Source of the DNA: Lysobacter spongiicola DSM 21749
Lineage (GTDB): Bacteria > Pseudomonadota > Gammaproteobacteria > Xanthomonadales > Xanthomonadaceae
DNA: 64,000 nt
NCBI RefSeq assembly: GCF_900167055.1
Contig: NZ_FUXP01000001.1
Location: 496,001-560,000, forward strand
Direction: 5' to 3'
Under the pieces are notes generated by a model that did not search any database, had not been told where the DNA came from, and was given only the letters and a program-made list of their open reading frames with translations. Positions 56,557-64,000 of the stretch are shown piece after piece (position 1 is the first letter of the stretch; each line of letters begins with the position of its first letter). The translations under genes were made by a program, and so were the position numbers.

Positions 56557-57900
56557 TCAGCGTGCGGCGGATTCGACCGCGGCGGAAAGACGTTCGAGGG
56601 TGGACTGGACGAGCGCGGCATCGTCCGCCTCGACCGTCACCCGGATCACCGGCTCGGTGCCGGACGGCCGCAGGAATGCCCTGCCCCGCCCCGCCACGGC
56701 CGCCTCGGCCTCCGCCAGCGCGGCCTTCACCGAATCGGCTTCCGCCGGACGTGCCCCGCTGGGGAATCGGACATTGACCGTGCGCTGGGGCACGCGATGC
56801 AGACCCTTCAGGGCTTCGCGCAGGCTGGTGCCGCTGCGATGCAGGACTTCCAGCACCTGCAGGGCACTGACGATGCCATCACCGGTGCCACTGCGGTCCA
56901 GGCACAGGAGGTGGCCGGACGCCTCGCCGCCCAGCACACCGCCATGCTTGTGGAGCTGCTGGTGGACGTGCCGGTCCCCGACCTTCGCCCGGATGAAGCC
57001 GATGCCGCGATCGCCGAAAGCCTGCTCGAGGCCGAAGTTGGTCATCACCGTACCGACCACCGGCCCTTGCAGCCGGCCACTGCGGTGCCAGTCGCAGGCA
57101 AGCATGTACAGCAGGTCATCGCCGTCGCGCACCTCACCCTGGTCATCGATGAACATGACCCGGTCGCCGTCGCCATCAAAGGCGATGCCGAGGTCGGCGC
57201 CGGTGTCGCGAAGCCGCCGTGCCAGTGCTTCCGGATGGGTCGAGCCCACCCCGTCGTTGATATTGAGGCCGTTGGGCTCGACACCGATGGCGTCGACCTG
57301 GGCCCCCAGCTCGCGCAGCACCATCGGGCCGAGCTGGTAGGTCGCGCCGTTGGCGCAGTCCATGGCGATCCGCATGCCGCCCAGGTCGAAGCCGCGCGGC
57401 ACCGAGTTCTTGCACGCCTCCACGTAGCGTCCCACGGCGTCACGCGCGCGCACCGCCTTGCCCAGCTGCTCGGAGGGCACGGTGCGGAAGGGTTGCTCCA
57501 GCGCCGCTTCGATCGCCAGCTCGGTGGCGTCGTCGAGCTTCTCGCCCATCGCCGAAAAGAACTTGATGCCGTTGTCGAAGTGCGGGTTGTGCGATGCGGA
57601 GATCACGATGCCACCGTCGGCACGCATCGAACGTGTGAGGTGGGCCACCGCCGGCGTTGGCATCGGGCCCATCAGCTGCACGTCGACGCCCGCGGCGACC
57701 AGGCCCGCCTCCAGGGCGGCTTCGAACATGTAGTTGGAGATCCGGGTGTCCTTGCCGATGATCACCACCGGCTTGCGCCAGCCGCGATGGGGGAGCGAGT
57801 GCCCGTACGCGTTGCCGAGGCGCAGGACGAAGTCGGCTGAAATGGGCCCCTGCCCGACCTGGCCACGGATGCCGTCGGTACCGAAATACTTGCGTGTCAT
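56557..57900 (-). CDS. glmM: Phosphoglucosamine mutase
   Basis: 447-aa enzyme converting glucosamine-6-phosphate to glucosamine-1-phosphate for cell-wall precursor synthesis. Active-site phosphoserine Ser103 lies in [15 protein letters not shown]; the metal loop is [11 protein letters not shown]; the phosphate-binding loop is [12 protein letters not shown]-terminal YFGTDGIRG is diagnostic. 30 nt after accD. Confidence 0.98.
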   Translation of the reverse strand: MTRKYFGTDGIRGQVGQGPISADFVLRLGNAYGHSLPHRGWRKPVVIIGKDTRISNYMFEAALEAGLVAAGVDVQLMGPMPTPAVAHLTRSMRADGGIVISASHNPHFDNGIKFFSAMGEKLDDATELAIEAALEQPFRTVPSEQLGKAVRARDAVGRYVEACKNSVPRGFDLGGMRIAMDCANGATYQLGPMVLRELGAQVDAIGVEPNGLNINDGVGSTHPEALARRLRDTGADLGIAFDGDGDRVMFIDDQGEVRDGDDLLYMLACDWHRSGRLQGPVVGTVMTNFGLEQAFGDRGIGFIRAKVGDRHVHQQLHKHGGVLGGEASGHLLCLDRSGTGDGIVSALQVLEVLHRSGTSLREALKGLHRVPQRTVNVRFPSGARPAEADSVKAALAEAEAAVAGRGRAFLRPSGTEPVIRVTVEADDAALVQSTLERLSAAVESAAR

Positions 57901-57930
57901 TGAAGCTCTCTGTGCATGGGACGGCGCGCC

Positions 57931-58821
57931 TCAGGCAGCGGCGTCGGCGTCGTCTTCGGGGCGTGGCTGCTTCATGAGCAACGCCAGCAGGGCGGCGAGG
58001 CGGTCGCGCATCTCGCGCCGGTCGCAGATCTGGTCGATGGCGCCATGTTCAAGCAGGAACTCGCTGCGCTGGAAGCCTTCGGGCAACGTTTCGCGCACGG
58101 TCTGCTCGATCACCCTGGGGCCGGCGAAACCGATCAGCGCCTCCGGCTCGGCAATGTTGATGTCGCCCAGCATCGCCAGCGAGGCCGACACGCCACCCGT
58201 GGTCGGATGGGTCATCACCGCGATGTAAGGCAGCCCCGCCGCGCGCAGGCGACCCAGGGCGGCGGAGGTCTTGGCCATCTGCATCAACGAGAACAGGCTC
58301 TCCTGCATGCGCGCACCGCCGGTGGCGGTGAAGCAGACCATCGGACAACGCGCCTCCAGGGCGGCTTCGGCGGCCAATGCGAAACGCTCGCCCACCACCG
58401 AGCCCATCGAGCCGCCCATGTAGGCGAAGTCGAATGCGCATGCCACCAGCGGATGCTGCTTCAGCGTGCCCTTCAGGGCGATCAGCGCGTCGCGCTCGCC
58501 GGTGGACTTCTGTGCGGCCCGGATGCGGTCGGAGTACTTCTTCTGGTCGCGGAACTTGAGGACGTCGGTCGGGCCGAGGGTCGCACCGATTTCGCTGGTG
58601 CTGCCTTCGTCCAGCAGGGCCATCAGACGGACGCGGGCGCGGATCGCGCGGTGATGCCCGCACTTGGGGCATACCTCGAGGTTCTCTTCGAGCTCGGGCC
58701 GGTACAGCACTGCCCCGCACCGGTCGCACTTCTCCCAGAGCCCCTCGGGCACGCTGCGCCGCTTGGCGCTCGCGTTGTCGGTGCGGATGCCGGACGGCAT
58801 GAGTTTCTTGAGCCAGGACAT
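57931..58821 (-). CDS. accD: Acetyl-CoA carboxylase carboxyltransferase subunit beta
   Basis: 296-aa beta subunit forming malonyl-CoA with AccA. Zinc ribbon cysteines at 32, 35, 51 and 54 (KCDRCG, VCPKCG). Carboxyltransferase core [20 protein letters not shown] and [18 protein letters not shown]. It follows trpA after 89 nt containing a strong hairpin, the same synteny as in pseudomonads. Confidence 0.98.
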   Translation of the reverse strand: MSWLKKLMPSGIRTDNASAKRRSVPEGLWEKCDRCGAVLYRPELEENLEVCPKCGHHRAIRARVRLMALLDEGSTSEIGATLGPTDVLKFRDQKKYSDRIRAAQKSTGERDALIALKGTLKQHPLVACAFDFAYMGGSMGSVVGERFALAAEAALEARCPMVCFTATGGARMQESLFSLMQMAKTSAALGRLRAAGLPYIAVMTHPTTGGVSASLAMLGDINIAEPEALIGFAGPRVIEQTVRETLPEGFQRSEFLLEHGAIDQICDRREMRDRLAALLALLMKQPRPEDDADAAA

Positions 58822-58852
58822 GCGATGCGGGTTCCCGTGGTGCGGAAGGGTA

Positions 58853-58880
58853 CGGAGCCGCCCTGTGCGGGGCGGCTCCG
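58853..58880 (-). terminator. Hairpin between trpA and accD
   Basis: Perfect 10-bp stem CGGAGCCGCC/GGCGGCTCCG with an 8-nt loop. No T run follows, so it may attenuate or stabilise mRNA instead of ending transcription fully. Confidence 0.55.
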
Positions 58881-58910
58881 GCTGCCGGACAGTTTAACGC
58901 AGCGCCTTGC

Positions 58911-59723
58911 TCAGGCCGCGGGGAGGCCATCGAGTCCGCTGCGCAAGGGTTCCAGAAAGGCGCGGGCGCGGCTGGCGGCCTGGTCGGGATCCGCGCTGCC
59001 GGCGATTGCCGACACCAGCGCGCTGCCCACCACGACGCCATCGGCCCCGCGTGCCATGGCCACGGCGCTGGCGGCGTCCTTGATCCCGAATCCCGCCACC
59101 ACCGGCACCCGGCTGTGCTCGCGGACCAGCTTCAACCGGTCATTGGCGCTACCGGTGTCCAGGTGATCCGCCCCGGTCACGCCCGAATAGCTGACGTAGT
59201 AGAGGTAGCCGGACGCCTGCGCGCAAAGGCTGGCGATGCGATCGGGTGATGTCGTGGGTGCCGCCAGCAGCACCAGCGCGAGTCCATGGGGAGAGAATCC
59301 ATCCCGGAACTCCTGCGCCTCTTCCGGCGGCAGATCGACCAGGAGGGTCCCGTCGATGCCGGCCGCCACTGCTTGCCGTGCGTAGCGGTCCGCGCCGCGA
59401 ATCTCGACCGGGTTGAGATATCCCATCAGGACGACCGGCGTGGCCTGGTCGGTCTCACGGAAGCGCCTGACCGTCTCGAACACCCAGTCCAGGCTTGCAC
59501 CCGCAGCCAGGGCGCGTTCGGAGCTGCGCTGGATGGTGGGGCCGTCGGCCATCGGATCGGAGAATGGGACCCCGAGCTCGATCACGTCGGCGCCCGCCGC
59601 CGCCAACGCATGCATCACCGGCACGGTCGCATCCAGCGAGGGGTCGCCAGCCGTGATGAACGGCACCAGCGCCTTGCGGCCGCGGGCGGAGAGTTCGGCG
59701 AAACGCGCGTCGATGCGGTTCAT
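58911..59723 (-). CDS. trpA: Tryptophan synthase alpha chain
   Basis: 270-aa TIM-barrel subunit cleaving indole-3-glycerol phosphate. Catalytic Glu49 ([11 protein letters not shown]) and Asp60 (MADGPTIQ) occupy the positions known from Salmonella TrpA. The ATG at 59723 overlaps the trpB stop by 4 nt, giving coupled translation of the two subunits. Confidence 0.98.
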   Translation of the reverse strand: MNRIDARFAELSARGRKALVPFITAGDPSLDATVPVMHALAAAGADVIELGVPFSDPMADGPTIQRSSERALAAGASLDWVFETVRRFRETDQATPVVLMGYLNPVEIRGADRYARQAVAAGIDGTLLVDLPPEEAQEFRDGFSPHGLALVLLAAPTTSPDRIASLCAQASGYLYYVSYSGVTGADHLDTGSANDRLKLVREHSRVPVVAGFGIKDAASAVAMARGADGVVVGSALVSAIAGSADPDQAASRARAFLEPLRSGLDGLPAA

Positions 59724-60949
59724 GGCGCCCCTTCGAAGTCGATGCCCTCGCGGGCGGCGATCGTGTGCACATCCTTGTCGCCGCGCCCGGACAGGTTGCA
59801 CAGCACGATGGCGTCGCGCGGCATCCCCGCCGCCAGCTTTGTGGCCTGCGCCAGCGCGTGGCTGGATTCGAGCGCGGCAAGGATGCCCTCGGTCCGCGCC
59901 AACTGATGGAAAGCAGTCAGCGCTTCGTCATCGGTAACCCCGACGTACTCGGCGCGGCCGGTGTCCTTCAGATAGGCGTGTTCGGGCCCGACCCCAGGGT
60001 AGTCCAGGCCGGCGGAGACCGAGTGGGTCTCGATGATCTGGCCGTCGTCGTCGCACAACACGTAGGTGCGGTTGCCATGCAGGACCCCGGGGCGCCCGGC
60101 CGCAAGCGACGCGGCATGGCGCCCGGTGCCGACCCCCTCGCCCGCCGCCTCGGCGCCGACGATGCGTACGCCGGCGTCGTTGAGGAAGGCGTGGAAGATG
60201 CCGATCGCATTGCTTCCGCCGCCGACGCAGGCGGTCACCACGTCCGGCAGGCAGCCGTACTCGGCCAGCATCTGCTCGCGCGCCTCCCGGCCGACCACGG
60301 CATTGAAGTCGCGCACCATGCGGGGGTACGGGTCGGGCCCCGCCACCGTGCCGATGATGTAGAAGGTGTCGTCGACGTTGGTCACCCAGTCCCGCATCGC
60401 TTCGTTGAGCGCATCCTTCAGCGTCGCCGAACCGCTGGTGACCGGCACCACCTTCGCGCCCAGCAACTGCATGCGGTAGACGTTGATCTTCTGGCGCTCG
60501 ATGTCGGTCGCGCCCATGTAGACCACGCACTCCAGCCCCAGCCTCGCCGCGACCGTCGCCGAAGCCACGCCATGCTGGCCGGCGCCGGTCTCGGCGATGA
60601 TCCGGGTCTTGCCCATCCGACTGGCCAGCAGGGCCTGGCCGATGGTGTTGTTGATCTTGTGCGCGCCGGTGTGGTTCAGGTCTTCGCGCTTGAGCAGGAT
60701 GCGCGCGCCGCCCACCTCCTCGCTCAGCCGCTCTGCGTGGTAGATCGGGCTCGGACGGCCCACGTAATGCGCGAGGTCGCGTTCGTAGGCCCTGATGAAT
60801 CCTGGATCCACCCGCGCCTCGTCGTAGGCCGCTGCGAGTTCCTGCAGGGGGCCGATCAGGGTTTCGGCGACGAAGCGGCCTCCGAAGCGGCCAAAGTGCC
60901 CGGACGCGTCCGGAAGCGAGTGGTAGTCGATGGTCGGGGCTGGAGGCAT
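59720..60949 (-). CDS. trpB: Tryptophan synthase beta chain
   Basis: 409-aa PLP enzyme joining indole and serine. PLP Lys98 is in [10 protein letters not shown], the phosphate loop in [10 protein letters not shown], and [17 protein letters not shown] is present. ATG 60949 gives the usual N-terminus ([20 protein letters not shown]); the longer frame lies in trpF. 64 nt separate it from trpF. Confidence 0.98.
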   Translation of the reverse strand: MPPAPTIDYHSLPDASGHFGRFGGRFVAETLIGPLQELAAAYDEARVDPGFIRAYERDLAHYVGRPSPIYHAERLSEEVGGARILLKREDLNHTGAHKINNTIGQALLASRMGKTRIIAETGAGQHGVASATVAARLGLECVVYMGATDIERQKINVYRMQLLGAKVVPVTSGSATLKDALNEAMRDWVTNVDDTFYIIGTVAGPDPYPRMVRDFNAVVGREAREQMLAEYGCLPDVVTACVGGGSNAIGIFHAFLNDAGVRIVGAEAAGEGVGTGRHAASLAAGRPGVLHGNRTYVLCDDDGQIIETHSVSAGLDYPGVGPEHAYLKDTGRAEYVGVTDDEALTAFHQLARTEGILAALESSHALAQATKLAAGMPRDAIVLCNLSGRGDKDVHTIAAREGIDFEGAP

Positions 60950-61013
60950 GTCGGAAGATCCGCGGAGACGCACCCGGACAGCCGGCTGCGGAGGATGTAT
61001 GGGGCGGGAGTGC

Positions 61014-61673
61014 TCAATCGAGCACGTGGCAATCGGCGCGACGGACTTCTTCGACGAAGGCGCGCATCTTGTCGCCATCCTTGATGCCCGGCTCGCTCTC
61101 GATGCCACTGGAGACGTCGACGGCCCAGGGCAGCGTGCCGATGATAGCGTCGAAGACATTGGCACTGGAAAGACCGCCGGCCAGCATGAAGGGCTTCTGC
61201 ACGCCGCTGGGAATCTTTCGCCAGTCGAAGGTACGCCCGCTTCCACCGGGGCCCCCGGAGGAGTGGCTGTCGAAGAGGAAACCGGCCGCGCCGGGGTACA
61301 GCGTCTGGAGCGCGGCAGGGTGCTGGCGGGTGATCTCGCTGCCCATCGGAATGGCCTTGATGTACGGCACGCCGAAGCCACGGCAGAAAGCGTCATCCTC
61401 GCTGCCGTGGAACTGCAGCAGGCTGGGCCGGACGTAGCGCACGACCTCCTTTACGGTGTCGGCGCGGTTGTCCATGAACAGCGCGACGGCATCGACCAGC
61501 GGTGCCAGCGCATGCCTCATCGCCCGTGCTTCTTCTGGTTGGATGCGGCGGGGGCTGTCGCCTGCGAAGACGAAGCCGATCGCGTCCGCCCCCAGCTCAC
61601 ACGCCAGGCGTACGTCGCCGGGACGCGTGAAGCCACAGAACTTGATGCGGGTGCGGAAAAGGGTGCGGCTCAC
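61014..61673 (-). CDS. trpF: Phosphoribosylanthranilate isomerase
   Basis: 219-aa TIM-barrel enzyme of tryptophan synthesis. [14 protein letters not shown] supplies the catalytic Cys and AVDVSSGIE the general acid Asp and phosphate site. The start is GTG at 61673 in a GTGA overlap with the truA stop, with AGAGG upstream. trpF, trpB and trpA are together, but trpE/G/D/C are not in this window. Confidence 0.95.
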   Translation of the reverse strand: MSRTLFRTRIKFCGFTRPGDVRLACELGADAIGFVFAGDSPRRIQPEEARAMRHALAPLVDAVALFMDNRADTVKEVVRYVRPSLLQFHGSEDDAFCRGFGVPYIKAIPMGSEITRQHPAALQTLYPGAAGFLFDSHSSGGPGGSGRTFDWRKIPSGVQKPFMLAGGLSSANVFDAIIGTLPWAVDVSSGIESEPGIKDGDKMRAFVEEVRRADCHVLD

Positions 61674-62485
61674 AGCGTGACCTCTTGGGGGAGTCCCCAT
61701 TGTGCAGGGTAGCGCGGCCCAAGGAATACCAGACCCGCCGACGGCGCGGTCGGACCCGCCAGGGTGCGGTCCCTGCCGGCCAGCACCTGGCCCACCCACT
61801 CCGGCGGCTTCTCGCCTCGCCCCACCATCAGCAGGCTGCCGACGATGTTGCGGACCATGTGGTGCAGGAAGGCGTTGGCCTGGACCTCCACCTGTACCAC
61901 GTCGCCGTTGCGCTGGACCGAAATCGACTGGAGATCCCGGCGCGGATGTGGCGCCTGGCAGTGCACGGTGCGGAAGGCCGAGAAGTCGTGCTCGCCCACC
62001 AGTGCCTGCGCGGCCTGGTGCATCGCCGTGGCATCCAGGGGGCGCCGCTCCCAGCTCAGGTACTGCCGCTGCAGCGCCGGCCGCACCGGGCGATTGAGGA
62101 TCGAGTACCGGTAGCGTCGCGCCCGTGCCGAGAAACGGGCGTGGAAATCAGCGCCAACCGGAACGCACCAGCGCACGCACACCGCAGGGGGCAAGCGGCT
62201 GGTGGTACCCAACACCCAGCCCCTGGGGTCGCGTTGACGGGGGCCGTCGAAATGAACGACCTGACACGAGGCATGGACACCGGCGTCGGTGCGCCCGGCG
62301 CAGACCACCTCAACCGCGGCACCGGCCACGAACGACAGCGCTTGCTCGAGGGCCGCCTGCACAGTCGGCTCCCCTCGCCGTTCCGGCTCTCCTGCCCTGT
62401 TCAGCCGCTGCCAGCCCGAAAACCCACCGCCATCGTATTCAACCCCCAGCGCAAAGCGGCCGGGGGTGGTTGAAGCGGGATCCAT
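61670..62485 (-). CDS. truA: tRNA pseudouridine(38-40) synthase
   Basis: 271-aa enzyme modifying the anticodon stem-loop. Catalytic Asp67 in [28 protein letters not shown] is typical. ATG 62485 lies 4 nt after the fimV stop; the longer frame upstream is within fimV. A GTGA overlap links it to trpF. Confidence 0.97.
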   Translation of the reverse strand: MDPASTTPGRFALGVEYDGGGFSGWQRLNRAGEPERRGEPTVQAALEQALSFVAGAAVEVVCAGRTDAGVHASCQVVHFDGPRQRDPRGWVLGTTSRLPPAVCVRWCVPVGADFHARFSARARRYRYSILNRPVRPALQRQYLSWERRPLDATAMHQAAQALVGEHDFSAFRTVHCQAPHPRRDLQSISVQRNGDVVQVEVQANAFLHHMVRNIVGSLLMVGRGEKPPEWVGQVLAGRDRTLAGPTAPSAGLVFLGPRYPAQWGLPQEVTL

Positions 62486-62489
62486 GGGC

Positions 62490-64000
62490 TTATCCGATAT
62501 CCCGCAGCATCCGCTCCGCCTGCTGGCGGTCCGCCGGGGCACCGTGCACGACCACCTCGCCGAGCAACTGCCGTGCGCTTTCGTGGTCGCCCAGGTCCAG
62601 GTAGGCACGGGCAAGCTCCAGGCGTTCCGAGCCTGGCGCCTCCTGATCAGCCGGCATCTCCGCGGCTGCGGCCGGTTCCGGACGAGCCTTGCCACCCGCG
62701 TCGTCGTCCATGGCGGTGCCCGCGACGCCGGCACCGGCACCGGCACCGGCATGCCAGGCTGGCGCTGCAGGAGCCGCCGGCTGCCGACTTTCCCCGGCGT
62801 GGGCGTCGTGCGTTTCATCCCGAGCCGACTGAGCCGCTGCTGCGGCCTGCGGCGTGTCGCCGCGGCCGACACCCGGCCGGTCATGGACAACATGCGCTTG
62901 CTGGACCGGCTGCGCCGGTTGCCCCGCCGCGGCTTGCTCGTTCACCGGTGCCGGTGCCTTGGCCCCATGGTCCGGAAACGCTGCAGCCAGCGGGGATTCC
63001 CGACGCGCCGGATCCGGAGCGCGGAAAACCGGCGCGCGTGCGGCCGAGCGACGACGCAGGAACCAGCCACCCAGCAGCGCAAGCACCACCAGCAGGATCC
63101 CGCCGACCAGCCATGGCCCGCCTGCAGCACGCGCCGCATCATTCACTGCCGGATCCGTGGACAGGTTCTGCTGTACGGCGGCAAGTTCGTTGTCGCGCAT
63201 CTCCAGCAGCTTCTGCTGGTCGGCCTGCAGGGCTTCCAGCTCGGCCACGCGGCTCTTCATCTCTTCCAGTTCGGCGTCGCGCGCGGCCAGTGTCTCGCGC
63301 GTCTGCTGCAGCTCCTGTCGCACCATGTCTCCCTCGCCTCCGGCATCGATGCCGGACTGTGCCCCCGCCTCGGTGGCCTGGCTGGCACCGGGGGGAACGA
63401 TTTCAAGCCGGCCTTCGGCGGCGGATGCCCCGGCTCCGGCCGGGGACGCGGATGTTTCGCCTGCCACGGCGTCGGGGGCCGGCGCGTCGGGAAGTGCCGG
63501 CTGCGGCACCGGCTGACGCGCCTCGCGCCACGTGCGGGTCTGTTCGCGCACCTGCGCCATTGCGCGGGCGGCTTCGATTGCCTGGACCTCGGCCTGCTCC
63601 GGAATGCGCAGGACGACGCCTTGCTTGAGCAGGTTGACGTTGCCATCGATGAAGGCGTCGGGATTCGCGTTGAGCAGCGCGATCATGGCCTGGTCGAGGT
63701 TGGCATCGAAATCCAGGGTGGCCGCGATTACCGACAGGGTTTCCCCCGCCTGGACGGCGCCATAGCGGTCGGGACGACCTGCCGGTGCCGGTGCCGGTAC
63801 GGGTGCAGCGGCGGGCGGCGGCGGTTCCGGCGCAATCGCCGAATCGCCATCCGGTGCCGCGGCATCCGCCCCAGCCCCCTCCTCCGCCAATGGCTCCGGC
63901 TCCGGCTGCGGATCGCGAACGATGGTGTTCGGCGCCGAGACCACCGGGGCCTCTACCGGCGGCTGCGCCGGCGCCGAGACCGTGGTGGGCGTATCGAGGA
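62490..64000 (-). CDS. fimV: FimV-family polar/type IV pilus assembly protein (5' truncated)
   Basis: Only the C-terminal 503 codons are in the window; the frame is open to the right edge. Visible parts: a LysM-like FimV N-region ([20 protein letters not shown], ending VVLRIP), an Ala/Pro/Glu-rich linker, a coiled coil ([10 protein letters not shown] and [20 protein letters not shown]), one membrane helix ([20 protein letters not shown]) and the C-terminal FimV/TPR-like domain ([20 protein letters not shown]). FimV acts at the cell pole in twitching and type IV pili. Upstream of truA as in Pseudomonas. Confidence 0.93.
   Translation of the reverse strand, partial: LDTPTTVSAPAQPPVEAPVVSAPNTIVRDPQPEPEPLAEEGAGADAAAPDGDSAIAPEPPPPAAAPVPAPAPAGRPDRYGAVQAGETLSVIAATLDFDANLDQAMIALLNANPDAFIDGNVNLLKQGVVLRIPEQAEVQAIEAARAMAQVREQTRTWREARQPVPQPALPDAPAPDAVAGETSASPAGAGASAAEGRLEIVPPGASQATEAGAQSGIDAGGEGDMVRQELQQTRETLAARDAELEEMKSRVAELEALQADQQKLLEMRDNELAAVQQNLSTDPAVNDAARAAGGPWLVGGILLVVLALLGGWFLRRRSAARAPVFRAPDPARRESPLAAAFPDHGAKAPAPVNEQAAAGQPAQPVQQAHVVHDRPGVGRGDTPQAAAAAQSARDETHDAHAGESRQPAAPAAPAWHAGAGAGAGVAGTAMDDDAGGKARPEPAAAAEMPADQEAPGSERLELARAYLDLGDHESARQLLGEVVVHGAPADRQQAERMLRDIG

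Overview
The window is GC-rich chromosomal DNA of a gammaproteobacterium, most likely of the Lysobacteraceae (Xanthomonadaceae), close to Lysobacter or Luteimonas. Four things point there: a class III PhaE/PhaC pair, a lexA-imuA-imuB-dnaE2 mutagenesis cassette, a proteinase-K-like secreted protease with tandem C-terminal domains, and the fimV-truA-trpF-trpB-trpA-accD order. No prophage, plasmid, insertion sequence, CRISPR array or horizontally acquired island was seen. The genome carries many small paired inverted repeats of REP type; seven pairs lie here.

Layout. 1-4299 is a ccmE(partial)-F-G-H-I cytochrome c maturation operon. 4331-9401 is a thiol-related stretch: a MetX-family acyltransferase, cysteine dioxygenase, a secreted S8 protease on the opposite strand, and a CysB-like LysR regulator. 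9473-15268 holds ychJ, tRNA-Leu(CAA), an NRDE protein, a three-gene set (small HExxH membrane protein, M15 peptidase, PspC), phaE-phaC and a CDP-alcohol phosphatidyltransferase. 15354-26999 is a DNA damage and mutagenesis region: dinB, a GAF-GAF-GGDEF-EAL protein, udgX, lexA, imuA, imuB and dnaE2, dotted with REP pairs. One REP pair sits in frame inside dnaE2. A 117-nt cloverleaf-like inverted repeat sits in the 3' end of imuA.

27088-29297 is a translationally coupled SDR-aldehyde dehydrogenase pair. From there to the right edge almost everything is on the minus strand and housekeeping. Read in transcription order it runs fimV(partial)-truA-trpF-trpB-trpA, accD, glmM, a 2OG-Fe(II) oxygenase, tpiA-secG-tRNA-Leu(GAG), nuoA-N (complex I, 14 genes), tRNA-fMet, then rimP-nusA-infB-rbfA-truB-rpsO-pnp. 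A small hypoxanthine-DNA glycosylase gene lies opposite, next to tpiA.

How the parts connect. The ccm and nuo operons build the aerobic respiratory chain. The rimP-pnp block is the conserved ribosome maturation, translation initiation and RNA decay operon. The dinB/lexA/imuAB/dnaE2 region is the likely SOS mutasome, with UdgX nearby. The most noteworthy signals are the REP insertion inside dnaE2, the structured element in imuA, promoter geometry suggesting leaderless mRNAs for lexA, cdo and the NRDE gene, the small gluzincin-like protein beside an M15 peptidase, and a bacterial cysteine dioxygenase that keeps both residues of the Cys-Tyr cofactor.
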